A DNA stretch of 64,000 nt from Bradysia coprophila (lineage: Eukaryota; Arthropoda; Insecta; Diptera; Sciaridae), in NCBI RefSeq assembly GCF_014529535.1, contig NW_023503616.1, positions 4,822,584 through 4,886,583 of the forward strand, read 5' to 3'. The position numbers were made by a program, and so were the translations under genes. The notes under the pieces were generated by a model that did no database searches, had not been told where the DNA came from, and was given only the letters and a program-made list of their open reading frames with translations. Below, piece by piece: positions 31,691 through 44,280 of this stretch. Every line of letters starts with the position of its first letter. Within the stretch, counting starts at the first letter, position 1.

Positions 31691-34600
31691 AAATCGCTAG
31701 GTAGACAAGACTATCACTATAAAATAATGTTGTGTCCCTCTTCTGATATAGAGTTTTCTGTCGTAGTAGGTACAATGAGAAAATAAATATTGTTAAAATG
31801 AAAGGAAAAGGGAAAATAGATTCCAGCGACGGGATTTTTGGGCTTACCAATTATTTATTTATTTATTTACCCCAATATACCAATATTTATAATTTACAAA
31901 ATTTTCAACTTCATTTTTTCCAGGACATCTAGGTAGTTTCGGTAGATTTTTTTTTCCCAAATTTCCTCATATTTTTCCACATATAAATAAAAAATTTAAG
32001 AAAAACGTGGGAGAACTAAAGAAAATTAGAGAAACTATTTCTTTAAAATAGTATCTGATGTTTCCTTTTTCAAATTTTGAGAAGAACCGCCCAGTTTAAC
32101 GACTGGCTAAATAAATATTTTTTACTACATTGCATATCTACAGAGCGGGTAGCTCATTTGTATTAATCTTACTTTCAATGTTGTGTAAGATCTCTTTCAA
32201 TTAGTTCAAAATCTTAGACAGAAGAATAGTTTTAGTTAGATGTTTAATTAAACGACTAGAAAAACAAGAACAATGTTAAAATGTTACAATATGACTAATG
32301 CATTATTCAGTATTTCATGCAGTAAATCAATTACGACAAGTTTTCTTGATGTCTATGAGAATTACGTTGGTGGCTAAACTATAGTCTTAGAACAGATGCA
32401 ACCAATTTAACTCGATTTAACGTTGATAAAATACAGCGTTGAGCCTAACGAAATTGCAAATTAAATATTTTGACCATTTCGTAACATTATAATCCGTTCT
32501 TCTTCAGTAATCTGATTTAAACAGCAAATTACGCTACGGTGTGTCACCGCTAAATACGTAACAATACCTTAATTACATATTGCATAACAGCATAATGAAT
32601 CCGTAAATTGGATTTGGCTTTTCGAATCTATGAATCGAAAATTTAATAAGTTTGATTGTCGAAACCTTCAACGTAACTGTGTGTCGTAGTACTGAAAAAT
32701 ATAACATGTCACTGCCAATCGTAAGTCGGACAACGGAAATGCTTCCAAAGAGTATAATTAGAGACACCTCATTATGAAAACGAATAGGTAAATCTAAAAC
32801 CCTATCTAATTTGTGAAAGGAATTTTTCAGAAAAAAATCCATCGGAAACGGACTTTTTGCAACGATTGATTAAATTTATCAATGTTTCTTGCAAACTTTT
32901 GATGTGAGTAATTTCTATTTAAATATGGATTTAAATGCAAAATTCAATTGCTACTTACAACAGAACACACTACTCATGTATGAAATGCGATCTTGATAAT
33001 CTTCAGCTTATAAAAATGTTACTCGTTGAGCAAATGTTGGTCAATTATATTATTTGCTTACACAGCACCGGTGAAATATAGTAGCACCACTCGCCACAAC
33101 AACATACATTTTATTTTCAACGTAAAGAAAATGTTCAATTTATAAGTTTTTGAACTGTTCGTAATTATACCGAGTAAAAACCCTACAATTACCCATTGCC
33201 TCTGTCACACATATGAAAAGTGGAAGGTTTTTTTTGCATCAATTGATTTTATGTGGATTTCAAGTTTAATTTTCATTACTCATAGAATGAGTACTGAATG
33301 GCCAATTCTAACTAATGAAAGTAATAAAAAGTGAAATTTAAAAAAATTATACGAAACTACTGGTGATCCACCACTAACGCAGCAAAAACTTTAAGTAATT
33401 ATACCGAATGTCTTTTAGGTAAAACCAAATAATTTGAAGAGAGGCCACTTATGACTAACCTCCCATGAATTTCAGACCAATTTAATTGGATTTATTACCC
33501 ATTATTATTCGTTTTAATTAATTTCAATCGTAAAAAGTCCAAACTGTTTACAAACAAGTGCGCGGTTTCTTTTTTTGAAAGTGAAAGACTTTTATATTTT
33601 GGTCAGATGTCTTATTGGGTTCAACGAATTTTCTTCACCAAACATCCATTAACAGCATTAGTGACTGGTAATAAAAAACTGTTTTTAGTGATATGTGCCA
33701 ATAAAAAGATATATGCATGATCATGCACCATACATTACTACGACACTAAACATAAATTGAAATGGAAATGAAGTATTCAAACAAACAAAAAAATATTTTT
33801 TTTTAAATGGAATTCAAAATTTGCAGCAAGCAGAAATTAAAATTTTAACATAACTTTGAATTGAATCGAAACTGCACTGAAACGGATTTTACGCAACTGA
33901 AATTCTAGTTTAAAATCAAAAGTAATTTTCAGAAAACTGGATTTTCGTCGGTTGTATGTTGCCAATAAAGCATACAAAAGTACATCTGAAATATCTACCA
34001 TACTAGGAATATATTAAAGACCATTTTCGCAACACACAGCCGACAAAATGCTTTTTTTTTCTTGCTTCTTATTTTCCTCATTTCAATTAAATGATTTCTT
34101 ATATACTTGAATTTTGTTCAGCCGTATGAAACGCTGGCTTGTTTAATAGCCGCGCACGTAAAACGTAAAATGGATATTATATTTGATGTGCTATGTATAC
34201 GAGACTATGTGGACGAACAACCGCAACATTAAGATCTCTATTTAATATCTTTCGTTGAAATGATCTTAGAAATTGACCATAATGATACCAATGGTGCTCA
34301 AGCACTGTAAAAATTGGAGTATATAAGTTAATTATTTAGATTTTCATGAAATTAAATTGATCACAAAAATCGTTTACCAAAGCAACTGAAAATGAAAATC
34401 AAAATATTGCTTAAGTAGAACATCGACATTGATTCAACGTTCAATAAATTGAATGCATTATATACCTTCCATCCAGTGATATATGTAAATGTTTCTACCG
34501 ATTTCATCAATTTATATCGATAAAATAGCGAATTCATTAGCATAATTGTATGGAAATTGGAAAATCGAAGATTTTTTATAGACTTAACGTATACCTTTTA

Positions 34601-35196
34601 CGATTTGTGTAGCTCAGACTCAGTCAATGATTAATCAAATATAGCAATAAGTCAAGATGCCGGTTTTACACATTTGAACGGAAATCATTTCTTTAAATGC
34701 AGAAACCATTTAGGCAACAGATTTCTTTAATTCAAATCAATTAGTCACAATAAATTTTTCCGCAATTACATTACATCAGTCATAGGTGTTAAAAAAGTAA
34801 AAAAAGGAGAAGTCGCTGTCGCTGCGCGTAGTATAAATATTGCTAATGTTTTCGCGTATTTAATTTTTCTCAATAATTTCTTAAAAACCAGACTTTTTAA
34901 ATTGAATCACAGAAATTATTAATAATGATTTTACGTCTTGCGAAACGTTAGCTTCACTTTTGATTTCCATGACGATGATGTTTGTAATTTTGCAACTTAA
35001 ATATTGTAAATTGGACACATAATTTCCACAATAATTATTACTTTCATTACCGAAAAATCGTTTTCACGAATTCATTAACGAGGCGGTTGTGCAATAAAAT
35101 TTAAGATTTAAGCAAAAATAAAGTTATTATGATATTATTGTTGGTCTCTGCTTACCTAACAAGACTCTTAATTTCGTTTCTTTTTTTTTGTTTCAG

Positions 35197-38100
35197 ATGA
35201 AAGCAATGGCTTCTAAAAGTGCCATATCAATACTGCTATTGATGACAACAACAGTTATGTGTGAACGATGGGCTAGACAAATACCTGCTAACGGTTTCAC
35301 GGGCTCAGCAGCCAATGACTGGATACCCGTACCATGTCCAACATGTAAATCAAACGACAGGCAACAAGGTGGTCGTGTATTAAATTTTGCGCATACTGCT
35401 CAAGCCTCCAATCAGCAACAACAGTTTATACAAAACGTTATACCGCATCAAAAGCACTGGCAACATCCAAAAATAGGATTTAACGAAGAACCGATGAGGC
35501 TGGTTAGCCAAGGTTTCCTAGTTCCGCCACAACCGAATCAGCAACAATTTGGATTTGTTAATCAATATCCACAATTTGCTTATCAACACGAAAATCAACA
35601 GCAATATCTACAACGTGTTCCGATTCCTCAAGTGAACAATCTTCAATTTGAATACATTCAGCAACCACAACAACAACAGCAACAACAACAACAACAAAAT
35701 ATTCCTCAACCATTGGCTGAAGCTTTAATTATGCAAAAACCTCAAGTCTTCGATAAAAATGAACTACAATCCCATATAAACCAGTTGCCGCAACAACAGC
35801 AACAGCAACAACCGGAGGAGGTTCAACTATTGTATGTTCCATTGGACACCTTATATCAACAGAAGCAACAACAAGGAAATGAAGCCAGCAGACATAATTT
35901 AATTCCACCGAATGTCAATCCTCACCAGATTAACAACTTCTACACTGCCAGTCCAGCTGTATCTCCGACGCCAGTCAGTAATTCTATTCCTTCGTATCGT
36001 CCAACCGAATCGCCGTCATCGTACGAAAGAACGAAAATTAAGTCTAATCAGCCACCACTATCGATGTTCATGAAGAATAAAGTCAGGAATTCGGAAATTT
36101 CTATCGGAGAAGTTTTAAGCGCTTTGAAAAACGCAAAAAATATCGATGTTTTGGACTCAGCCAGCAAGAAATCTCCAAAAGTATTTGTGGGTCCATCAGG
36201 ATTGAAAACACCTGAAGGGTATACGAAATTCGAATTGCCATATCTATCGTCCATAGAGCAGGACCGTCCAAATCGGCAAATCAACAACCTACCATTTTTC
36301 GTTGCACCACTCAGTTATCACGCCCCAGATGGATTCGCTAAAATACCTCTTCCATCTCCACATGTAGGCTCGGTGGTTGTTAATTCACCAGATAATGCTG
36401 TTGAATCGGCTATTAACTCAGAGGCAGGATTTTCACAGAGACATCCAAGTTTCTATCAGCCAACGGATTTCCAAACTCAACAGTTTTACGAGCAAAATTT
36501 TAATTTCTTTAATCCAACCACAGCATCTTTTCTTACTATACCCACCACTACAACAACAACGACAACAACAACAACCCCCCGACCAACAACAGCAGTTCCA
36601 ACTTCACGATCAACAACACAACGACAAACCACACCTCGTCCAATCCAGAGACACACAACCAGAAAACCGAATCTTGGTTTCAGGTTCGGTAGCAATGTAT
36701 TCCCGTCAACTTCGGAACAGTACCAATCTGCCTATGAGCAAACTGAAAATCCAACTCAGTCATTTGATAATCAATATTATCCAGCACCTGTGTCTTCAAC
36801 AACTGAAAGGAACTTTGAATATTACAACAGAGATCAGGACCTTTACAACCGACCATCCATTTCATCAAGTACGCAAAATCCGTTCGACTTTTTCAACAAA
36901 AACAATAATTTCAATTCCAACGCTCCTCGTATGCCATCAACTATTGACCCAACGTTTGAAAGTAAAAACCGAGGACAGCCGATCGATAGTTCTAGAACAA
37001 AGGAATACGAGTTTCCTAAATATAGCAACCTAGATGCGTACAAAACATTCAAGCCAATTCCTACAGCACATGTTACAAATGAAGAATATTTCAATATTGA
37101 CAATAAAGATTCTACGAACAGTTTCTCGACAAACCAACGTCCCGAACAATACAACGAAAACACTTCACAGACTCCCTTCGTACCATCAAACTCACAGAAT
37201 GAAAACGTTAACTTTAGGGGCAAATATACGTTCAATGAAACTCCATCCATTTCAAAGGAAAACAAAGTTGAAGAAACTTATCAATCGCAGACAGTAAAAC
37301 CAATTGAATATTCTACCAAGGCTCAAGAAATATTGAAAATGAAATCGCATTTCCTTGAGCAGAATTCGCAGCATACAAGACCGAACTTACCATCGAGCGA
37401 ACCTGTAACTCAACGTACTTTCTCCTACACGCCAGTTACAATCTCATACGAAAACTTGCTGAAGCCCCTCTCGTCAACAGCTAACTATGACTTTTTCAGC
37501 AATATAAAAAATTCCGAAGATTCTTCTTCTGATGCAAAACCACCAAAAATATCATATTTCACACCAACGCCAAATTATGATGAAGTCCGACCGGAAAAAC
37601 CGAAAGAGGAAGAGCAAGTGAAATACTTTAAATATTCAATAATTGAGCAAAAAAGTAATGCTCCTGAAAGTAGCTCACCATTAACTAAAGATATTGACGA
37701 AGCTACTGAAGAACCGGTTTCAGTTGGCAGTCCTTCAATTGGCAACACATATTGGGAATCAAATAATCGTCATTACAATGGACCATCAACTCTTCGTCCA
37801 GTACAAAGTCTGCCAGGGTTAATAAATGGTTTGATGGATGAAACATCAGAAAAGACATTGCCATCCACAACTGAAACCGTCAATATACCACGACGTACAC
37901 CAACTCGGCGAAGGAGGCCCGACACAACCCATTCTCCGAGTACAAGTACGACAGAAAATTCAGCCAGACGAACTACATTCCGCGGTAGAAGACCGATCCA
38001 TTATGCAAACAGAACGACAACAGTTAGAACAACCGTTGCCAGAAATACTAGCAGAGTGAGATATAATCCAACTCCGGAAGAAAGGCAGCAATTGCGAAGT

Positions 38101-40418
38101 CAAAGCCCAATTAAAAAAGAATCTGAAAATTTAGACTACCAACGGGATGTTTTGAAGCAGAATTACCCTATCATCAGTAGAAATCCGTCAACTGACGCAC
38201 CAACAATAGAAAAGCTTTCATCTTCATATGCCCTGGAACCAGAAAGCCAAAAAACCAATTCTGACGTTGAATACACAGTTGTAAATGAGCGTGAAGACGT
38301 TATTACCAGAGAAGACGACACAACTGCTGTACCAATAACAACATTAAGGCCAACTCTAACGGATAACAACCCAAGACCAAATTTTAGACAAACAGTTCGA
38401 AAAACTCAAAGATTTGGCACAACAACTACAGCCTCTCCTTCTTCTGCTGCCACTCAAGCACCTGAGCGCCTATCCAGAGACAGATACACCGTGAGAACAT
38501 TAATAAGTTGCAATTCGTTCAAGTTATATAATTAGTCTTAAAATTAGGTTCGACCCCGAACTCGCTATGAGTTGACAACCCAGCCGACTCGAACCACGAA
38601 GAAAAGAACTGATCTGAGACAACGAAGACCGACTACGACACGACCTTCCGCTTCGTCAACAGTTTCTGCAAAGGACGAGTCAAACAACGATAGTTACCAA
38701 CAAATTAGTCGCTTCAACACCGACTTTTATCAGGAATCAACGCCGTCTACAGTAAATCATAGGGGAGGAAGTCAACAGGTAAAATGTTTGAAAAGTTTTT
38801 TTTGGCGAGTAATTTTTTGGAAAAAATAATAAAACACTATTCACTGGTTCTGTTATGTCTTTGCAGAAAAATCATCGTTACTCGGGTTCGCACTTCGGTC
38901 TGAAATCAGAAGAAACTAGATGGTCCGTAAAGTCCAATCAAAGTTCATTCCAACCGATCGATCCCGAAGCTGATATTGAAGAAGATACATTCGTGGAAAA
39001 CGAACCGATGATAGTAACGGCACAATCGTACAGTGATCAGGTAATAATATCAGATAAAAAAGTGCATGTCATTCATTAATGGTATCGTTCTAGGACTTCG
39101 AATCGTTTAACATACCCGTTAAACAAAGTTTTGATTTTGCATCGGCTCCAACCACCCAAGGGGACACAATCGGAGACACTGTATCCTCGACTCAAGAAAG
39201 GTAATTTTGATAACTAGGCCCTTGTGAAAATAGAAATTTTCAATTTGTTGAAATGATCACCACACTCCTCAAAAGACGATGGAACTTGAGGAGTGAAAAC
39301 GACATTAACGACAAATTAAGGATTCCGTTTTCACCGTGGCACTTTTCCCAAGCTTTCAACTTTTCATTTAACAATTTTCTAGTGTGATGGAAACATTATT
39401 TGAGGACCTAGTCAATGAAATAGTCACAGATAGCAAGAAAAACGAAATCTTACCGGAAGAAACCGACAATTCAGCGTTGTCCAGCAACCGGAAGACAAAC
39501 TTGGCAGAATCAAATGTAGAGAAAAAGGGTCAACGACGTGGAGTATGGAAACGAATTCGAGTCAGACCACTTGACGGATTTGAAACAGCTGAGTCGCAAA
39601 ATTACGGACAGCAATACATCAACCACATTCCAAATGTAGATTTGAAGGAAGAAAAAATCAAACAATTTGATTTCGGCATCACGTCTACAATGGAAGCAAT
39701 AACCAACAAGGCTGAAATCGAAACAACAACAGCTTCGCCAACAGAATTAGAACAACATACTGAACCTTCAGCTGTGTTGGAAAATGATAGCACATCTACC
39801 AGTACAACAACTGAATCGGAAATTATTTCAACGACCGAAGTGGCCACAGAAGCCCCAGTAGAGATTACAACTACCTTTGTACCCGAGGATCAAAGCAATA
39901 TCTTGACAACTGTTCGATCCATTATTGATGCTAAAATCGAAGAAACAACAACCCAACATGATCATGACCGAAATGATGCACAGGTAACAGAAGGCATCAC
40001 TGATGCCCCATTATATGAGGACTATGATACGGAACGTATTTTTACTGAAACACAAAATGAAAGCCGGGAAGAGGATCAAGAGCCACAATCAAGCATATTC
40101 TCAGAAGTCAAGCAGAAGCTGACCGATCTGTTTACCATCGACAACGATTACGATTATCAGGAAAATAATTTACCACTGAAAATGCAACAGTACACAACGA
40201 TCGAGAGAAACAAGTCGTTGAATCAAATACCAACTGATGAAGCCGATAAAAAATCAGTAAAAACAGTTGAGGCTGTAACGGAGGCATCGTCATTATTCCA
40301 TAAAAATCTTATGGATTCTGTAATTTATGCTACGTCGACATCGACCGAAGTGTCTCATGAAACAGAAATATGTTATAGAGGCCGGTGCATAAAAACGGAC
40401 AAAAAACTTAAAACCTGA
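35197..40418 (+). CDS. Large secreted Gln/Thr/Ser/Pro-rich protein (unnamed)
   Basis: Five exons join in phase: 35197-38490, 38548-38778, 38867-39040, 39094-39200 and 39383-40418, giving 1613 residues. The first exon begins exactly at the ATG after an acceptor, so a 5' UTR exon lies upstream. Residues 1-22 (MKAMASKSAISILLLMTTTV) look like a signal peptide. Then come a PCPTCKS cysteine pair, poly-Gln tracts at about 155-168 and 197-206, two related motifs (TPEGYTKFELP near 340, APDGFAKIPLP near 376), a poly-Thr tract near 450, and Arg/Thr-rich blocks (RTPTRRRRPDTT near 900). The 38490/38548 junction gives TVRPRTRYEL. The C-terminus has ICYRGRCIKTDKK. No enzyme or membrane domain is seen. Composition suggests a mucin-like extracellular-matrix or cuticle-associated protein; that is inference. 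Confidence 0.82.
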
Positions 40419-40935
40419 TCTGTAGTCCAGTATTGAATCGTCATCTAAATTCATTATAAACAACTGAAAATTTAATTTGTTTTGTGTCATTTTCCCATTT
40501 CATTCTTTCGTTTTATTTATTTTGATTTTAATTAATTTTCTTTTGAATTTTTATTTGTTACGTTTAATGTTAAATGTCTAATATTACATTTAAGTGATAG
40601 ATTAGGGACAACTAAATTTTTTCGAACGATCACGAAATTACAAGCTTTGTCATACTGTTATCGGCAAAACATTAGCTAAGATCTCTTCGGTCTTATTTGG
40701 CAAACGGCATGTTAAAACAAAGGATTTTGAATCAATCGGAGGAAGATCCTTCGATCAAATGAAATTAAATGAGATTTTTTGATAAAATTAAACTGATGGT
40801 GATGTAATGCTGCCGTTTATGAAAGTGGTCATTCTAAAAAGCACAAAATTTACCAAAGTTACAGTCGACAATGCTACTTTGGTTGAAGAAAGAATTGATA
40901 TTATCTGTAAATATTTATTTATTAATTTATGAAAT

Positions 40936-40941
40936 AATAAA
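40936..40941 (+). terminator. Candidate poly(A) signal of the secreted-protein gene
   Basis: AATAAA about 520 bases after the stop, in AT-rich non-coding sequence. Confidence 0.35.
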
Positions 40942-41284
40942 AACTTTAATTTCTAATCTGTTTATACTTTTTATACGTATCACTGATTGGGTGGACATAG
41001 AAAATCTTTTACCTCCTATGTGCTACGAAAATTCATTTTTCGCAAAAGAAAAATCCGCCTCACTTAAGAGGTAAAATAACTTACATAATTGTCCAGAAAT
41101 CGTTATTGAAAGGATTTTATTTTTGAATTTTGAAGAATTAATTTTACGGAATTAAATTACAAAAAGGCCATGTTTGTTCGGCACTAAAAAAAACTTTGGA
41201 AATTCTCAGCGAAAATGGTACTTTTTTCCGATCATCATACTTATCTGTATTTAGTCTAATTTACTTTCAATTCCCCTACAATTT

Positions 41285-41700
41285 AAGGTATTTCCAGTCA
41301 ATTCCGGTCAATTCCATCAATATCACGTATTTTCAGTCAATTCCGATCAATTCCTTATAAATCCATCAATTTCTTGTATTTCCATCAATTACAATAACTT
41401 ACCGGAATATCCGGGAAGCTGCAACATTCCAAATTTTAGTTTCGTATAGTCTGAGCATTCTTTTTTCAAAACGCCTAATATAAATCGTATCAAAATGATC
41501 TGTTCATTTCAAAACGCACGTTTAACTTTGACTTTTGTCTCTATTTGACAACTATATTTATGGTCAGTCACCAACTATTTCCCACAAAAAAATATGATAT
41601 GCCGCAATAGTGTTGAGTAATAACGGAAAATGTCGTGGAATTATTTCGAAAATTCATGGAATTGTAGAAATTAATTGGAATTATAGGAATTGAAGGGTGA
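41285..41700. repeat. Degenerate TCAATTCC repeats, inverted pair of blocks
   Basis: Between 41285 and 41405 words such as TTTCCAGTCAATTCCGGTCA and TCCATCAATTTCTTG repeat irregularly. Between about 41630 and 41695 the reverse words (GGAATTATTTCG, GGAATTGTAG, GGAATTGAAGGG) occur. The two blocks could pair, but no sharp ends are visible. Confidence 0.45.
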
Positions 41701-42210
41701 ATCCGGCAAGTACATAGTAGTTAATCCGAGAATTGAAGTAATAAAAGGGAAGCAGTTAAAAGGAATTAGTAATTGATTTGCCACCATTTTGGCCAGTCAA
41801 AGGTAACTAATGGAACAAGGGCCTAAAATAAGGATTTTGTGCAGGTGGGAAATTCCACCAAGGGGCGCCTAAAAATTCAGAATGCAAAATTATACAAAAT
41901 TATACAAAAACAAAATCATGCGAATAAACGTTGAATTTATTGCTGTTGCTGTATATTGCGACAGTAACTGTTATAGGGGTCTGGGGTCATGGGGTCATGG
42001 ATTACAAAAAAATATTTTGTACAAGAATAGGACTCATACTACATATACATACATTCCAGTCGACGAAACTGTATCTTCGCGATAAGGAAATGCATATCAG
42101 AATGCTTTCAGTGGATATGAAAGTAGTTGGTGTAAGGTATCAAACCTTTTAAGAAAAGCAAACTCGTTTTTGGGGCTTTCAATGAGAAAATCCATACGTT
42201 TTTAAATGGA

Positions 42211-42645
42211 AGAGACTATTGGCACCGGGTGCCAATAGTCTCTTTATAATACTGTGGCTAATGGCACCGGGTGCCAATAGTCTCTTTATTATACTGTGGC
42301 TAATTAAAATTTAAAAAATCCGGATATTTTGAAAATTAAACTTGTTTCGTACTCAATCCTAGGGAATTTATCTTTTTACGAAATGTGACGTAAAGGCGGA
42401 TTGTTCGATCCTGAGGAATTCATCGCTTTACGAAATGTTACGTAAAGATAGTTTGTTCGATCTTAGGGAATTCGTCCTTTTACGAAATATAACGCAAATG
42501 CGTTTTGTAGAATACGAGAGAATTCATCTTTCTACGAAATGTAACGTAAAGGCGGATGTTCGATCCTAAGGAATTAATCCTTTTACGAAATGTGCCATTA
42601 GCAACAGTATTATAAAGAGACTATTGGCACCCGGTGCCAATAGCA
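42211..42645. mobile_element. MITE with palindromic 50-bp terminal repeats
   Basis: The left end at 42211-42243 is a perfect palindrome, AGAGACTATTGGCACC plus one base plus its complement. It continues into TTTATAATACTGTGGCTAAT, then part of the unit is repeated in tandem to 42304. The right end, 42592-42645, is the reverse complement of the left unit with one or two changes (ATTAGCAACAGTATTATAAA, then GAGACTATTGGCACC). Between them are 52-bp tandem repeats. There is no open frame of note. Confidence 0.75.
42357..42590. repeat. 52-bp minisatellite inside the palindromic element
   Basis: About four and a half copies of a 51-52-bp unit start at 42357, 42409, 42461, 42513 and 42564. Each begins TCCTAGGGAATT or a variant and contains TTTTACGAAATGTGACGTAA or a variant. 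Copies differ at many positions, so the array is not recent. Confidence 0.8.
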
Positions 42646-44280
42646 TATTCGTTTTTAAATTGTTAATTGAAATTCGCCTTCAAAATTTCTTCGACTTTAA
42701 GAGGTAAAAGAAAGTAATGACAAGCATTTCGGTGGGTCAGGTCCTTTGAAGGACTGTTTTTCAATAGATTTTTGCTATTGTTACAAAATTATCATAAAAT
42801 GGTCTTGCTCAAAGCAGTTCTTTGTCTTGCTACATCAAAAGGCGCTTAAAAACATGTCATATTCGCCCTGGCCACAACGTTCACATTCGTTGAAATTTTC
42901 TATATTCTTTCTAGCAAGTAAGTTTCTTGAAAATTTATCCCATCTGCTCAGGAAAGAGTGTGCAACTCGCTTCACTGTAGCCGTAAGCTTCACACATCTT
43001 GAAGTTTCACTTTTTTTTCTTTCATACAGACTGATGTTCTGTTAAGAATGGGAATATCTTTAAGGTCGCGCGGTCCATACAGTGCATCGTCCAACATCAC
43101 CCCAGAAATTTCATTCCTTGTCGATTAAAAAAAAGGAAATCCATTGAAAATACCTCAAGTTGTCATGCTCTGAAGCAACGACCAAATGTTTTTTTGAGAA
43201 TATCTCTTAGATCACCAATCTGTTATCATCCTAGACCTATTTGGTATTGGAATGGAATTTGATTCTCTGTCGATAAAAAGATTTTTGAAAATCCGTTGAA
43301 AATTACTTGAATTGAAATATCTTGTTTGAATTCAGAAAGTGTGACAAACACATTTAAGATCTGTATTCATTTTCAACATAGCACTAAACTGTTTTCAATC
43401 ATATCATAGGGAACATTTTGTGTGACAAACATTTTCGAATTTTCACAGTCAACGTATGTAGCCAAAGGTTCCACATTTCGATCTTTTCATTCATCGTTAA
43501 GGAAACTGAAGCAAAAATTAAATAAAACTCAATTTTAAATTTCATTTTTTTTATGTATTTTACCCATTCTAGATGGAATTCTGTTCAATTTAAATTCAAT
43601 GCAATTATTTACATGGTTTCTGTTTCACAAAGCGAACGTCACAAAAATAAAGATTTTTTTTAATTAAATTTTCATTTTATTTAAACTAAACGAACTTATA
43701 AACTAAAAACTACCAACCAACCATTTATGCTAAAAAAATATTTTAAATGTTTCCCTAAAAAAATAGCGAAAAAATATTACAAATTAATCGAGATACTCGA
43801 AACAAAATAAAAGCTACGAAGGAAGATTTTAGTTCATTTCCGCGTCGATAAATAGAGGTGTGAGTCAATTAAAATAAATTATTTTGCCAAATTAAAAGCT
43901 GCGTGACCGGTTAAATCGATACACTTGATACAATTCGAATTGATAATTCCGATAATCGGTCAATCTACTCGTTTTAATTTAGCAATTTTTTACCTACAAG
44001 CGCTTCAAAGACGACTAATAACAATTTCGAATTAAAAAGAAATATATTTCAAGTAAAAAAAGATAGATTTGACGAAAAGAAAAAAACATTAGCACTCACA
44101 TCCCAATGTGTTGTTCAGACTACAATATTATACGTGATAACCATTTTCATTTTACATTTTCAAAGTTAATGATCCACATACACTAGTTCATAGCCGGAAA
44201 TTTGTGTGGTTTTTTTTCTGTTATATTTTTTGCTTGATATCGTAGTTCTTAACGAAATATGTGCTTTGATAGCAGAATGG

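Larger units (their letters stand above)
29346..35196. other. Intergenic, no gene seen
   Basis: AT-rich DNA without recognisable exons. It holds an (AT)n tract at 31230-31249, a partial repeat copy at 31606-31690, and the upstream region of the secreted-protein gene, including a TATAAATA at about 34831 that I cannot tie to a start site. Confidence 0.55.
40942..44280. other. Spacer between convergent genes
   Basis: The secreted-protein gene reads in from the left and UBE2R from the right. No coding exon was found. The stretch contains the TCAATTCC-type repeat region at 41285-41700 and the palindromic element at 42211-42645. Confidence 0.6.

Noticed and set aside
35188-35196. Extension of the secreted protein by three codons before ATG
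   Set aside because: The first codon would be TTG, and the bases TTTCAG are a splice acceptor. The ATG at 35197 opens a good signal peptide.
38491-38535. Read-through ending of the secreted protein after RYT
   Set aside because: A GTGAGA donor at 38491 and an acceptor ending at 38547 continue the frame into TVRPRTRYEL and three more exons.
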